A DNA stretch of 64,000 bases from Branchiostoma floridae (lineage: Eukaryota; Chordata; Leptocardii; Amphioxiformes; Branchiostomatidae). The stretch spans positions 479,344 through 543,343 of the forward strand of contig NW_023365789.1 of the NCBI RefSeq assembly GCF_000003815.2, written 5' to 3'. The notes beneath the pieces are model-generated. The model did not search any database and was not told the origin of the DNA. It saw nothing but the letters and a program-made list of their open reading frames with translations. The position numbers and the translations under genes are program-made. Positions within the stretch are counted from its first letter, which is position 1; each line of letters opens with the position of its first letter. Positions 1 to 12,074 of this stretch are shown one piece after another.

Positions 1-2599
1 TATCGCTAAACCCGACACCCTAAACTCGCGTAAAATCAAACAAAAACTACACATAAACAATCACAAGGCACCCAAATTTGTTACTTCGTTTGTGCATTTT
101 TGTCAACATTTATATAAATAGTAAAATTTCGCACTTACTTTTGACGAATTTTTTCACTGGCCCGCCATTTCAGTTTGCCACAAGCTATGAAGATTGCACA
201 ATCACTGTCGTGAACCTTGATCTTTCCCCTTTCACATGATATAATTCCCAGAAGTCTAGTCGAACAGGAAGTCCGGCGGGTTTTGAGTTGAAAACACGCA
301 TTTCCGCGGGGCCGCGGCGCAGGCCGGTGCCGCGTTTTCGGCGGCGGAACGTAGGGTTTTTTCGACCGTATCTCCGACTTTACCGATTTTTAGCTCACTT
401 ATTATTACGTATTTTGGAAAACAAATACCACAGATTGATAGCAAATATTCCATAGATTATTGCCAGCACAATTTTAGTGGCAATTTCCGAGCGGTTACTT
501 GTAGCATACGTTTGAAAGTAAATTTGTGCACCGCGCGGCGTCGCGTTCCAATGCGGAAACTGGGGCGGTTCGCTATGCCTACCATTTGTCAACGGTTTAG
601 TTTGTCAGCCATATAGCTTTACGTCCTTTACAGCCAGAATAATCAATAAATGCCTTCTAAGTGTAGTCACCATGTGCCCATACTGACCTTGTGAGCTCCA
701 CAGCGGTGTTTACCAGGTACGGTGTTGACTCAGGTAAATATTGAGAAGACCATACGGCCGTACGTGAGGTTAGCGTCTCAAACAAGCGGTTCATTTCATG
801 TCTCGGGGGATGTCTGTGTAGCCTTGTATCTCAAAAAATATGTTTTTATAGCGTCAGGTCCTTTATGAGGAGTTTATTCTTAGAGGCTAGGTCCCAGCCC
901 TGTACTGAAGGCATATCTCCGTGAGGAAATTGCATAGGGGAAGGACTACTGACTCTACCTGAACTTTGACCGTTTGTGACAAACAGATTCTGGTAACTTA
1001 TTCTGCTGATTTCTAGTCTCGTTACCAGGCTCTACTAGGCAGGATTTGGGGGGACTCAATAAAGTACTTTCATGTTTCCCATGGCACATCAGTTTTACAT
1101 GTACTCCTTTTCTTGCTGGTCGAGTTCGTAGAATGCAATGTACTATGAAAGGCCGCCCACAATCAAACCTAACATGCCATCAAAAGTCAAGTAAAGCAGT
1201 ATAGGTAAAGGGAGTAAAGTCTGTGAGTGGATCCAATGTATCAAAGCTGGTCTAACACATCTTGTACAACATTGGTGTGTTACGACTTGAGGCGGTTTAC
1301 TGGTTATGGTAGAGTGGAGAATACTGCCGACCCGCCTCAGTGGACACTGACATACGGCGTAGTGGATGGATACAGAGTGTACCTGTTTAAAGATGTTGTA
1401 GCATACCTTATGTTAAAGGGTTACATATGAAACTTTACCATGAAACACAGTCACCAGAAGTCATTTTACCCAATTTTATTTCATTACGTCACAAGATTAA
1501 CAAGCGAAATAAGCAGAAGGATTGATGTAAACATTTACCAATATAATACTAAATCATTGTAAGCTCCATTAGATGTCAATTACTTATGTGTATACATTGT
1601 ATTATTAATGTGTTATTGTAATACTAAATCGATTAGAATTTTTAACTGGTTTATGTATTTCAGTACATCATGTAGATTCCGAAAAATCAACTTAAAATTC
1701 ACTTTCCGTTTACTGAATGAATATAAATCAACTAATGTAATGTAATTACTGCAGAATGATAACCATATGTAATTCAACACCATAATCTGACCTATTTTGG
1801 TACTCATAAAGTAGAACAAAACATCCGGATATTCATAACAGATACAGCCTTATGACGTGAAGATCAAGTAGCAAGTAATTGTGTTAATCAACTGGTCAGA
1901 GGATTAAAACTCAAGCGTTGTACACGACTGATTTGCTATTTTGGGGTGACCTCCAATTATATATTGTTCTTAAAATGACAATGATATTATTGTGATTATT
2001 TACATATGACAGTGCATCGTGAAGGGCAGGTTTATCATTTTGAAAGCTTTTAGCTAGATCAATTTTTGAAAATTCTATTCTATGTAGGTCACATCCTTGC
2101 ATGCCACACAACTAGATAAATGAAACGCAAGCAAGAAAATTACATATCAACTTAACTATTCTCACATTTCTACCTTATTTTATCATCAGTCTGGAAGTTT
2201 GCACAATAAGTACATTTTTCACATATCTACGTGTATTTTACAAACATTTGGGCCATATAACATGCGTCTACGACTACAACCTAATATTATACCAATCAAT
2301 ATGATACTTTTTTAAAAGCTGCTAGCTAGTAATTATAGCATTGCTACTTTAACGTAGAAATCAGTCCCTTCACAATGGTGAATGTTTTTTTTACATATGT
2401 ATTTGCACTATATACATTTATCAATGTGCGCACCTTTGATGACAAAATGCCACTGTTGACAAAGCGCTCTGTCAAACTATAGAAATAGTCCGTCAGTCTA
2501 GAGACAGTCTAGAGATTACACGCTATGATTACACCATTGATAATGAAACTTCGTGAAAAGTGGACATCATGCTGTTGATGACACAGTTGCTTCCGTAGC
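1..2599. other. 3' flank of gene D and window edge
   Basis: Apart from the doubtful small ORF at 395-592, no gene is seen. About 1100-1600 belongs to a flanking block (CTTGAGGCGGTTTACTGGTT, then CACAAGATTAACAA) that recurs at about 15170-15420, 30790-31030 and 46560-46800, downstream of the other cluster members. Confidence 0.6.
395..592 (-). CDS. Possible small single-pass membrane protein, 65 aa (uncertain)
   Basis: An isolated ORF with a favourable start context (ACAAATGG), a polar N-terminus (MTNGRHSEPPQFPHWN) and one hydrophobic segment (IATKIVLAIIYGIFAINLWY) followed by basic residues, the shape of a small mitochondrial or ER membrane protein. I do not recognise a family. GC-rich CpG-dense sequence lies just beyond its 3' end (285-360). 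It may equally be a chance ORF or one exon of a gene running off the window. Confidence 0.2.
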   Translation of the reverse strand: MTNGRHSEPPQFPHWNATPRGAQIYFQTYATSNRSEIATKIVLAIIYGIFAINLWYLFSKIRNNK

Positions 2600-3221
2600 T
2601 TATTTAGCCTTCGGCCTCTTTACAAAAGAATCCACCATCCTCACCAACTGCTCAAACAGCACCCCCTTCCACGGGTCCTCGTCCTGAGCTTTGGCCATGT
2701 TGATGTAGATGAGCTGCGCGAAGGGGATGGACATGGGCCCGGGCGGCGGCCATGTTGTCTTCTCCAGCATCACGGGGATGATCGGTGTCTTCAAGGTGTG
2801 CGCAAGCGCAACTTCGTTCCTGCAGTTCGTGGACTCGGCGTAAGGGGGTGTCACGCAGCTGACAACGACCTGGACGTGAAATAATATCAGGTCCATATCA
2901 CCTTGTCTTTTTCTTTTTAGCAGAATTTTCTAAGTGATCGATGTAAGCTTTCACAGAAAGGCTTATCTGGCACAATTTATCGTCAGATCTCTTTGTTATT
3001 GTCGTGTCCTTACTTGGCCGTCAGATTACAAGCTTAATATTACTATGGCAGACTCACTCATAATTACACTTACATAATAGCTTATTCGTTCACTCACTCA
3101 AACACGCACTCACTCGCTTACTCATTCACACTCATATTCCGACTTAATCAACCCTCTTTGCTAAAGGCTCGCACTCAATCACTTTTTCTCGCACAATCAC
3201 TCATTCATTGATTGGTTAATT

Positions 3222-3253
<32 letters not shown>

Positions 3254-3452
3254 CCTTTTCTAAATTAACTCTGGCATGTATTCCTACCTTTGCCCCCCTG
3301 ATGCCCTTGTCCATCATCTCGTACAGACTGTCCCCTCCTCCCATCTGCTTGATGTCCATCCAGCAGCTGTAGCCTCGCTCCTGCAGGCGATCGTGCAGCA
3401 GCAGCACTTTGTCCTGGTGGTCCCACTGGTACGACAGGAAAACCGCATTGTG
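2600..3452 (-). CDS. Gene D exons 4 and 5: TIR domain
   Basis: Exon 3452-3288 (55 codons) encodes the first half: AVFLSYQWDHQDK (box-1-like), then LHDRLQERGYSCWMDIKQM and GGGDSLYEMMDKGI. Exon 2869-2600 continues VVVSCVTPPYAESTNCRNEV, then PIIPVMLEKTTWPPPGPMS and ends FVKRPKAK-stop. This is the TIR_2-like pattern (YQW, CWMDI, CxNEV, PIIP, WPPPGP) common in invertebrate TIR proteins. TIR domains self-assemble and recruit other TIRs; some cleave NAD+. A Glu in DSLYEMM lies close to where NADase TIRs carry their catalytic Glu, but alignment by eye is off by about one residue. The two exons join in phase 0 at AAG|GTA. Confidence 0.88.
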
Positions 3453-5250
3453 CTGCACAAAAAGGCATGGCATGGTAAGACTGTAATTTTATGGAGTACG
3501 CTAACTCTAGTTCTATCACAAATTGGTTAGAGCCGTCAATGTTTGACTCAGAAATCAGTTGTGCGTTTTATAGTGCCAATTTTGGGTCGAATGGTACAGA
3601 GTGCAAATAACGCCATGACAATACTTGCCTCGGCCCTTGTCACACCATACCGGACCATCGGCTCCACACGAGCAGTGAGTGCCGGGGTGTTGGAAACGGA
3701 AGAACCGACTGCAGCACCTACAACCTAAGAATAAAATGTTACATTACGTTAAGATCTGTCAATTCTGTCCGTAATAAGTTCAATAAAATGTTCGAATATA
3801 TAAAACATGTGTTTTCTTGACCTCATGCTGTTTCTTTGGTCGTTCAGCCACTTTCAGGCGGTCCAATCTCCTCTTGACATCTTTCGTTTCTGCAACAGAA
3901 AAAGTTAAATTTGCGTTACATATAAGGTATTCATACTGTTGGATAGGGTGATCGAAAATAACGTCAAGTAACATAAAACATCACAATGGAAACAATTCTT
4001 TACAAGTCATTACAAGCATTACAAACCGGGACGCATGTAATACTTCGGAGAAGAACGCAAACTTCGGCTGAAGATAGGGTTTTTGATAAATTTCAACTGT
4101 CTAGTGTATGTCGCTTTTAAAGCTGTTCCTTGTCTTCGTACATAAAACAGATATCTACAAACACTACACACCAAGCTTACTGAGAAAAAATAGGTAAATA
4201 ACCTTTCTCAGCCTCCTGTTTCAGGAACGCCATGATGGCGCCGGTCCCTTGTTTACACACATCCTGTGGAGGGTATGCCAGGGGGGTTCTAGAAACATCC
4301 AAGTCCTCCAGCTTGTCTGCTCGGTGGAGGGCGGTTGGGAGCCTAGTGATGTTGTTGTTCCTTATGTGCAGTTTCGCCATGGCAGGTAGTTCACACAGGA
4401 CGTCTGGGAACGTGTCGAACTTGTTGTTCCAGAGTTGGACCACCCTTAGGTTGTGCAGGTGACTCATGGTGCTCGGCAGGGTTCTGAGGAGGTTCTTTTC
4501 CAATGCCAAGAGCCACAGGTGTTGTAAGTTTCCCACTTCATCTGGAACCATGTCAAACTTGCAGCCACCAGCGTACAGTTCCTCCAGTGTCTTCAGCTGC
4601 AGCACCTGTCTGGGGAACTCATCAAACTGGCAGTTGGGGAAACCGAGAGTCTTCAGCCTGGTGAGTCGTGTGACGTCATCGGGGAGACGTCTGATGGGGT
4701 TATTTCCGACACTTAACACCTCAAGGTTAGGGAGCGAGCACACCCCGGAGGGTACCTCCGTCAGCTGATTATCACCAATGTACAGTTCTCTCAGTTTCTG
4801 CAGCTTTTCCACACCACGAGGGAAGGTGGAAAGCTTGTTATTACGGACACTTAACACCTCAAGGTTAGGGAGAGAGCACACGCCTGAGGGTACCTCCGTC
4901 AGCTGATTATCCTTAATGGACAGTACTTTCAATTTCTGTAGCTTTTCTATGCCAGGAGGCAGGTTGGGAAGTTTGTTACTATAAACGTACAGATGTGTCA
5001 ATTTCTGCAAGGAACCGATCGCCTGTGGCAAACATGTCAGCAAGTTGCTATAAGCGTCCAAACGGTAAAGTTTCTGCAGACGGCCGATTGTTTCCGGGAT
5101 GCTGTTTAGTTTGTTGTTGGACACATCTAGAACCTCCAGGTCAGTGATACCAAACACCTCCTCCGGGATGGACGTCAGACCCTGGTTACTCAGGTCAAGG
5201 GTCAGGAGACCGTTGACGATCTGGGGCTGGAGGTTCGGACCTGCCGCCAT
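2600..5250 (-). CDS. Gene D: LRR-TIR protein, 5 coding exons, 548 aa
   Basis: Minus-strand exons: 5250-4203, 3889-3822, 3724-3629, 3452-3288, 2869-2600 (stop TAA at 2600-2602). Exon lengths of 1048+68+96+165+270 give 1647 bases with the frame open throughout and matching phases (1,0,0,0), which is strong evidence for the model. The product has about 13 LRRs (residues 1-349), a short basic linker, a small Ser/Ala-rich segment and a C-terminal TIR domain (about residues 405-520). No signal peptide or membrane segment is visible, so a cytosolic LRR-TIR sensor or adaptor is inferred. The chosen start has a good context (AACATGG) and is shared by the three paralogues. A CAG acceptor lies 12 bases upstream in phase 0, so an upstream exon is possible. 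It differs from genes A-C only after the LRR exon, where the death-domain/kinase tail is replaced by TIR. Confidence 0.88.
3629..3889 (-). CDS. Gene D linker exons 2 and 3 (second intron is GC-AG)
   Basis: Exon 3889-3822 (68 nt, phase 1 to 0) encodes a charged basic segment, ETKDVKRRLDRLKVAERPKK. Exon 3724-3629 (96 nt, phase 0) encodes a Gly/Ser/Val-rich 32-residue piece starting VVGAAVGSS. The donor of the second reads GAG then GCAAGT, the classic GC-AG intron consensus; no GT donor in the vicinity keeps the frame. These replace the acidic and coiled-coil linkers of genes A and B and have no visible similarity to them. Exon calls rest on phase consistency and splice signals, not on domain recognition. 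Confidence 0.65.
4203..5250 (-). CDS. Gene D exon: leucine-rich repeat domain
   Basis: This exon encodes residues 1-349, almost entirely 23-residue LRRs of the short LxxLxxLxLxxNxLxxLP type with typical segments such as [20 protein letters not shown]. The C-terminal cap contains [20 protein letters not shown], as in the sister genes. Only one complete 46-residue (two-LRR) unit of the paralogues' internal array is present (4771-4908). The exon ends GAGAAAG before GTTATT, a weaker donor than the GTGAGT/GTGAGG/GTGGGG of the sister genes, but phase 1 is kept and the next exon fits. The LRR surface is presumably a ligand- or partner-binding module; the partner is unknown. Confidence 0.9.
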
Positions 5251-6686
5251 GTTGGATTTCTCCTGCATAACGTACAAAGAAACTGAAGATATAATTCCCC
5301 CGAACGCGCATATGGTTGATATGAAAGCACGAAAGATATGCACACACAGGCGCGCGCAACAACACATCACACACGCGCGCGCGCGCGCGCGCACAGTCGC
5401 AGCTAATACGCACTTTGGATAATGGCTCAACACCTGTTCATGCAATCTAAGAAAGTTTTTACGTAAGATAGACTTGGAAGCAAGTCAGCCGACATGCTCA
5501 CACAGCAACAATGTACAAACATGCCTGCGCTGCCAAAAGCAGTAAACATGTCCAACTTGGGGTTTTTAACGTGAATTTTCTCGTTTTTCAAATCCACAAC
5601 TTAGTAATAAGAAGCTGTGCAACTGATAAGAACATAACGATATGAAAGCACGATTAATCTATATGTTTAATCAATAATTACTCATTAGAATAATGAGATG
5701 TGGTGCTAACACAGTAGTGACCCCAACACTAGCCTCGAGTTCTGACTATGAAGTAACCGCGTGACTTTGGTATTTGGTTTAGTAGTAATCAGCTGATGGC
5801 GTCAGAATATCAAACAAAGTAAACTTTGCACAGGCATCGACGCTCTGATTCCGTTTAATATGACAAAAGTTTAAACATGGAACAGAATAGCTATTATTGG
5901 TGAAGGCTTTGCTGAACTTGTCATGAGAATTCTAATAAAAAAAGACAATGGAGAGACAATTTAACCTGTAAGATTGTTTTTTTCTTCGCCTTTGTTAAAT
6001 TTTCAGGGGCAAAATATTGGCGAAGGGGGAAGGTCCCTGGATAGGGTGTGTGTCCTCCAACCCCTATAAAGTGCGGATACAACTCGACAGACTTACAAGT
6101 CAATGTGCTCGTCATTATCATCAATGAAATTTGGCAACTTTGTTTCCACTTGGGCCTCAGTGTGAGGATGCATCAGAGCCTTACTCTCAAGCTCAAATCA
6201 TATTATTTGCGGGATTAAAGATAGAGTACCCTACGTTTGCATTGGATAGAAAGGCTGTTCAAAACGTCTCATACAGTTTCTATTAAATAGATAGATTGAT
6301 AAATCTACAGCATAAGAAGTGCCCAATTGCCTACAGTTTTCACTCCTCATGTAAATTGTGTTGCGGCAATGTGTTGTAGTGTTGGTCTTAACCTTGTCTT
6401 GCAAAACATGTACAGTTAGTTTCTCATCTCACTTCTCTCTCTAACAACTGGGCGCACTTTTCTAATCACGAACATATTGTCGCACATAATGGACATCGTA
6501 TGCGCCCTTATGAAAAAAAGGTAACCTACATATGCAATAGTGGCTACGCCTTTTAGTATGTCCTGACAAAACTTCCCTGGCCAAAAAGTTGACATACAGC
6601 TGTAGTGATCAGTCTTTGTTCTGTGCGAACCGTTAACGTTTTCGAATAAATAGAAGAGGAATTTTCAACTATACCCTTGTGTCCCA

Positions 6687-6807
6687 ATTCTTCAAGCAAA
6701 GGTTTGGTCGCGGAGACAATAGTGGTCGGGATTTTTACCGTCTCGCTCCCCTCAAAAATCCCAGCCACTACTACCTCCGCGACTGACCCAACGTCTGCTT
6801 GGAGAAT
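6687..6807. repeat. Foldback repeat, family 1
   Basis: Inverted arms starting ATTCT(T/C)CAAGCA and containing TCGCGGAG and AGTGG(T/C)(C/T)GGGATTTTT. The loop contains ACCGTCTCGCTCCCCTCA, which recurs at 60340-60363. Confidence 0.65.
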
Positions 6808-6821
6808 ACCGTATCCATACT

Positions 6822-6866
6822 TGATCTTTAAACGCCAGTGGGAGGTGGCACCAGGTACAATGTACA
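6822..6866 (-). promoter_or_regulatory. Degenerate copy of the conserved upstream block, upstream of gene D
   Basis: Keeps the CACTGGCG core and the GTACATTGTAC dyad, but the nuclear-receptor-like half is changed (CGTTTAAAGATCA at 6822-6834), so a DR1 protein would not be expected to bind well. It lies about 1.6 kb from the gene D start codon. Confidence 0.3.
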
Positions 6867-7104
6867 AAGATAACGGCCCTACCCTACCAAAATGGCAAAC
6901 ATGCCGCACTAGGGGTTTTAGACGTGACTTGTTCAACTTTGATGTTAGTTAATAATGACGAGCTTTTTGATAATACGTTACATCAGGATTTGAGGACTGA
7001 ATGCGATAAAATTTAAATTTGTATTTCCAATGACAAGTCACATCGTATGGCATGTTCGTTACAAACCCAACATGTTTAGAAATAGCCAACACTGGTATTA
7101 GAGT

Positions 7105-7206
7105 AGAATATTGTTTATAATTGTTCATTGTCACTTGTATATCTACTATGTTTATACCATGTATTTGCAATTAGCCCTCGGGCACGAACTTGCAAATAAA
7201 CTTCTT
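7105..7206 (+). mobile_element. 3' end fragment of the same retrotransposon family
   Basis: The tail motif GCAATTAGCCCTCGGGCACG then AACTTGCAAATAAACTTC in intergenic DNA between D and A. It is heavily 5'-truncated, with no coding sequence visible. Confidence 0.6.
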
Positions 7207-9269
7207 AATACAAACACTGATACTTAAATCCCCCAATACTAGCCTCCGGCCACTCAATGAGCATTTAATGAGCTTCCCCGTGCACACATAGTGTTGATTG
7301 ACTGCCAGTGTTTGTCGGCAGGTATGTCACGGAAGCAGTGACAACTACAAACACGTTCACAGGCCAATTAGTGAATTCAAAATGCGTCTTTATGTAGTTG
7401 TGTGGCTGACAGGTAAAGATATATTGGCAACTCTGTGATCTCCAGACTACACGACAATACATGTCTGTACAGATTTACTCCTGGATTGTAGTTAGAAACA
7501 TCATGTTATTGGATGAAATACCAGAAAAAAACACATTAATTTGTTTTTCAAATTCAAACACCGTTCCAATTAAAAACAGTCCTTGCAGTCAGGGATGTAA
7601 AGGGAGCAGTGTTTGCTGCTCGCACGCTGAGTAGAATTGAAAACATTTCAACGAAAGCATGGCCGGTCAGGCTTGACGACACCAATAAGGCCATTTGTCT
7701 ACGTGTCACGTTGTCGACTCGGCCGCAAAATCCTGGCGATGAAGTCGTAGTTTACTAATAATGGGCTATCACTGTGGTGCAAGGTTACTCTGGGATTGCT
7801 CTGGTTGACATTGTAACACTGAAGATGTTTTAGACCATTTTACTTGAATATACAGCGGTGTAATATTACACGTTACGTCCTAAAAACTTTACTGTGAAGC
7901 ATTGTGATATAAAAAACAGGTAAGAGCATATTCAATAAGGAGTTGGCACATATCGCCCATTCACTGCCAGTGTTTGTCGCCAGGTATGGCACGGAGTCAG
8001 TGACAACTGCAAACACGTTCACAGGCCAATTAGTGAATTCAAAAGGCGTCTGTATGTAGTTTTGTGACAGGTAAAGATATATTGGCAACGCTGTGATCTC
8101 CAGACTACATGACACATTTTGTCCAGATAGGACTTTACAGATTTACTCCTGAATTGTAGTGGTAAACATCATGTTATTCGATGAAATACTAGTTAAAACA
8201 CAGTTAAAACACAAAGTTTTTTTTCTTCAAATTCACAAAGCGTTCCATGACAGTGTTTGTAGTCAGGTATGTCATGGAAGCAGTATATGTTTTCCCACCT
8301 GCTGTGTGGAACCAAACCAGTCAGGCTTGACACACCAATAAGACCCTTTGTCTGCATGTCGCGTTGTTGACTCTGGACTCAAATGCTGGCGATTAAAGTC
8401 GATCGCGGTTTACAGACTAGTGCTGGGCTGTTACAGTGGTGCAAGGTTACTATGGGATTGCTCTGGTTAACGTTGCAACACTGAAGATTATTTTAGACCA
8501 TTTTAAGTTCATTGCATAGCTGTGTATGTCACGAGATTTAGTGTGGAAGCTGTCATTGCACAACCCGAGAGAAATTGAAAAGTCTTGAACCAGGCCAGTC
8601 ACACCAGGTGACGCCCACAAAGCACACTCTATCTCTACGTGACGTCATCAGCCATGAACTACAACAATAACGGAAAACTGACTTTACTCACAGTTTTCAC
8701 GTTTGACTGTCAGAAGAGATGCGGTAATAGACGTTACTCTAGTCTGTCACTCTGACTGTGCCCTGACATCATTCAAAGCTACCACCAAACCTTAACGGAA
8801 CTAATGGCATGTCCAGCCCACACAGAGTTCATTGTTGAACGCATGCGCCTTACACACACGTACGCTGTGCTGACGTAACGAAGGTGAGAGGTGAAGGTGA
8901 AGCTGGCTACCTGCTGAGAGTTTTTTTTTTCTTTAAGTTTTAATTTTTAGAAATTAGACAATAATAGACAGGTAACATTCCAAACGAGCTACCTGGCAGA
9001 GGAGTGTGGTTTCCGACCCAGCTCATATTGGTGGTTTTATTCGGTGGTTATAACCAAGGACCAGGCGTTATGACACCATATGCACTTGGGGGCGGGCCAT
9101 TAACCCTTAAGTGATACGGTAGTACTAGTGACCCCGACACTAGCCTCGAGATCCGCGCACGTTGTACACAACGTAACTATGGAGCAGCCGTACGCGTTTT
9201 ACTTTCGTATTTGGTTGGCTAATCATCTGTTCACGGCATCAAGATATCAAACAAATAAGCATCTAAGAT

Positions 9270-11093
9270 ATATTGTGGTTTTTTAACATTGTGACGCCCT
9301 CTTTGAAATAGGGTCATGCGGGGTCACCCGGAACTGCAGCCGACTCACTTAGACAGCCAGCTGTAAAGGTCACGCGTATTTATACAACGACAGGCCAAAC
9401 TGAAAAATCTCATTCGTGCCATCTGAAAGCCGACATATTATAATACCACACAGTAAAGTTCATCCCTCGCTTACATGTACTTGAAGGTATTTACGAACGA
9501 TTGAAGATTTCGACCGCACTACGTTTTTACCCCTACGTCATTGACTCCGGGGGTCGCGTAGAAATACTGTACTCTGCCGCCTTAAACGAACTTGACCTTG
9601 GATTTTCTTTCGTTCATACAACGAAACTAGTAAAGATGTAAACTTCTGCCAATTTTCTTTTCAATCTTTGAAGCGGTTGCTGAGATTTCGGCAACTTTGT
9701 ACTTTGACGCCTGCCATTAGGAAGGCCCCGTACAGGGCTCATAGAACGGGCCATTTAGTGCTCTCATTATCTGATCAAATTCACTATTCTGGCTGCTCTT
9801 TCCATATAAACGGAGACAATTTGTGTTTGTTGTTACGTTAGGAGTGATTTAGGATTAGATTGAAGGTTAGTTGCCGCAGAAAAAGGGGGGGGGGGCGGGT
9901 TTCGGGCCAAATGCGCTTTCACACTAAGTCCCATAGTTAAGCATAGGGAAATGCCTATAGTGGCCGTTGCCATGGCAACGGGCGTCTGACGGTAGAACAA
10001 ACAGGCTTATTTCAACGGAGTCTACGCCAGCACCCGACATACCAAGCAACTTTGCCCTAATATAACGTTTTTGCCAGATTTTGGCCAATACCCGTTGCGG
10101 TTCAAACGAACTTGACCTTGGATTTTCTTTCGTGCATACAACGAAACTAGTAAAGATGTAGACTTCTGCCAATTTTCTTTTCAATCTTTGAAGCGGTTGC
10201 TGAGATTTCGGCAACTTTGTACTTTGACGCCTGCCATTAGGAAGGCCCCGTACAGGGTTCATAGAACGGCACATTTAGTGTTCTCATAATCGGATCAAAT
10301 TCACTATTCTGGCTGCTCTTTCCATATAAACGGAGACAATTTGTGTTTGTTGTTACGTTAGGAGTGATTTAGGATTAGATTGAAGGTTAGTTGCCGCAGA
10401 AAAAGGGGGGGGGGGCGGGTTTCGGGCCAAATGCGCTTTCACACTAAGTCCCATAGTTAAGCATAGGGAAATGCCTATAGTGGCCGTTGCCATGGCAACG
10501 GCCGTCTGACGGTAGAACAAACAGGCTTATTTCAAGGGAGTCTACGCCAGCACCCGACATACCAAGCAACTTTGCCCTAATATAACGTTTTTGCCAGATT
10601 TTGGCCAATACCCGTTGCGGTTCAAGGTAGCAGAGTACAGTTTTCGGCCTATGGGGCTTCCTATAGTTAAGAACCGCAAGGTGACTGACATCGACGCGGA
10701 TAAAATTATAGTAGGGTGCATTTGGGAAGCACGACAGACGAGTATGTTAAAGTCGAGGGTACAACGTACAAAATAACCAAAAACAAAAAAATATTGTGGT
10801 TTTTTAACATTGTGACGCCCTCTTTGAAATAGGGTCATGCGGGGTCACCCGGAACTGCAGCCGACTCACTTAGACAGCCAGCTGTAAAGGTCACGCGTAT
10901 TTATACAACGACAGGCCAAACTGAAAAATCTCATTCGTGCCATCTGAAAGCCGACATATTATAATACCACACAGTAAAGTTCATCCCTCGCTTACATGTA
11001 CTTGAAGGTATTTACGAACGATTGAAGATTTCGACCGCACTACGTTTTTACCCCTACGTCATTGACTCCGGGGGTCGCGTAGAAATACTGTAC
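9270..11093. repeat. Nested direct repeats beside the assembly gap
   Basis: A 520-bp sequence (9584-10103) is repeated directly at 10104-10624. A separate segment of about 300 bp (9270-9573) recurs at 10791-11093, 1521 bases later, and then runs into the gap. Each 520-bp copy holds a palindrome around GTTGCCATGGCAAC (about 9966 and 10487) and a run of G. No gene is recognised. Confidence 0.85.
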
Positions 11094-11703
11094 NNNNNNN
11101 NNNNNNNNNNNNNNNNNNNNNNNNNNNNNNNNNNNNNNNNNNNNNNNNNNNNNNNNNNNNNNNNNNNNNNNNNNNNNNNNNNNNNNNNNNNNNNNNNNNN
11201 NNNNNNNNNNNNNNNNNNNNNNNNNNNNNNNNNNNNNNNNNNNNNNNNNNNNNNNNNNNNNNNNNNNNNNNNNNNNNNNNNNNNNNNNNNNNNNNNNNNN
11301 NNNNNNNNNNNNNNNNNNNNNNNNNNNNNNNNNNNNNNNNNNNNNNNNNNNNNNNNNNNNNNNNNNNNNNNNNNNNNNNNNNNNNNNNNNNNNNNNNNNN
11401 NNNNNNNNNNNNNNNNNNNNNNNNNNNNNNNNNNNNNNNNNNNNNNNNNNNNNNNNNNNNNNNNNNNNNNNNNNNNNNNNNNNNNNNNNNNNNNNNNNNN
11501 NNNNNNNNNNNNNNNNNNNNNNNNNNNNNNNNNNNNNNNNNNNNNNNNNNNNNNNNNNNNNNNNNNNNNNNNNNNNNNNNNNNNNNNNNNNNNNNNNNNN
11601 NNNNNNNNNNNNNNNNNNNNNNNNNNNNNNNNNNNNNNNNNNNNNNNNNNNNNNNNNNNNNNNNNNNNNNNNNNNNNNNNNNNNNNNNNNNNNNNNNNNN
11701 NNN
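11094..11703. other. Assembly gap (610 N)
   Basis: A run of 610 unknown bases placed inside repeated sequence. The second copy of the 300-bp repeat stops exactly at its left edge, so the array probably continues into the gap. Confidence 0.99.
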
Positions 11704-12074
11704 AAACGTGACATACGGTACCTGTAAAGTCTTTGTTGTGTTCGTCCTGACCTAAGCTGCGTCTTTGAGTTAAAACACCAACTGCCAGTAGGCGGGTTGT
11801 TTATCCAAATACCTGCATAGTAGACAGGATTACGGTGCGTGACTTCAAGGTCGTCAACCCCAGCAGGTATAAATGGTGTTTGTAATAGGATCATTTTCGT
11901 AACTTACCGTACACATGGCTACCCTTTCTATATTTAGTGCGAATAGAAAGGCAAAAGTACCGCAAGTTCAAGTATGAAGGGAAAATGGACGCAGGTGAAG
12001 CGATTTTAGCGTAGAGACAGTAAATAAAATAGGAGTGTGTTGTTTTGGTCGGACTATCATGCCATGTCGGACAG

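Larger units (their letters stand above)
5515..9269. other. 5' flank of gene D: repeated intergenic blocks
   Basis: 5512-6100 matches the tandem blocks at 56.3-57.4 kb (ACATGTCCAACTTGGGGTTT; GACACTAGCCTCGAG-like). 7290-7480 and 7955-8150 are direct copies of each other (AGGTAAAGATATATTGGCAA). 8600-8890 recurs at about 29790-30110 and 45585-45855. No convincing coding exon is seen. Confidence 0.6.

Noticed and set aside
1227-1430. 67-codon plus-strand ORF
   Set aside because: It lies in a repeated intergenic block; the counterparts near 15.2, 30.8 and 46.6 kb do not keep the frame.
10542-10838. Overlapping ORFs on both strands in the 10.5-10.8 kb repeat
   Set aside because: No recognisable domain; the frame is not shared with the sister copy and repeats explain the sequence.
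11022-11894. Long ORFs on both strands across 11.0-11.9 kb
   Set aside because: They consist of the run of unknown bases in the assembly gap.
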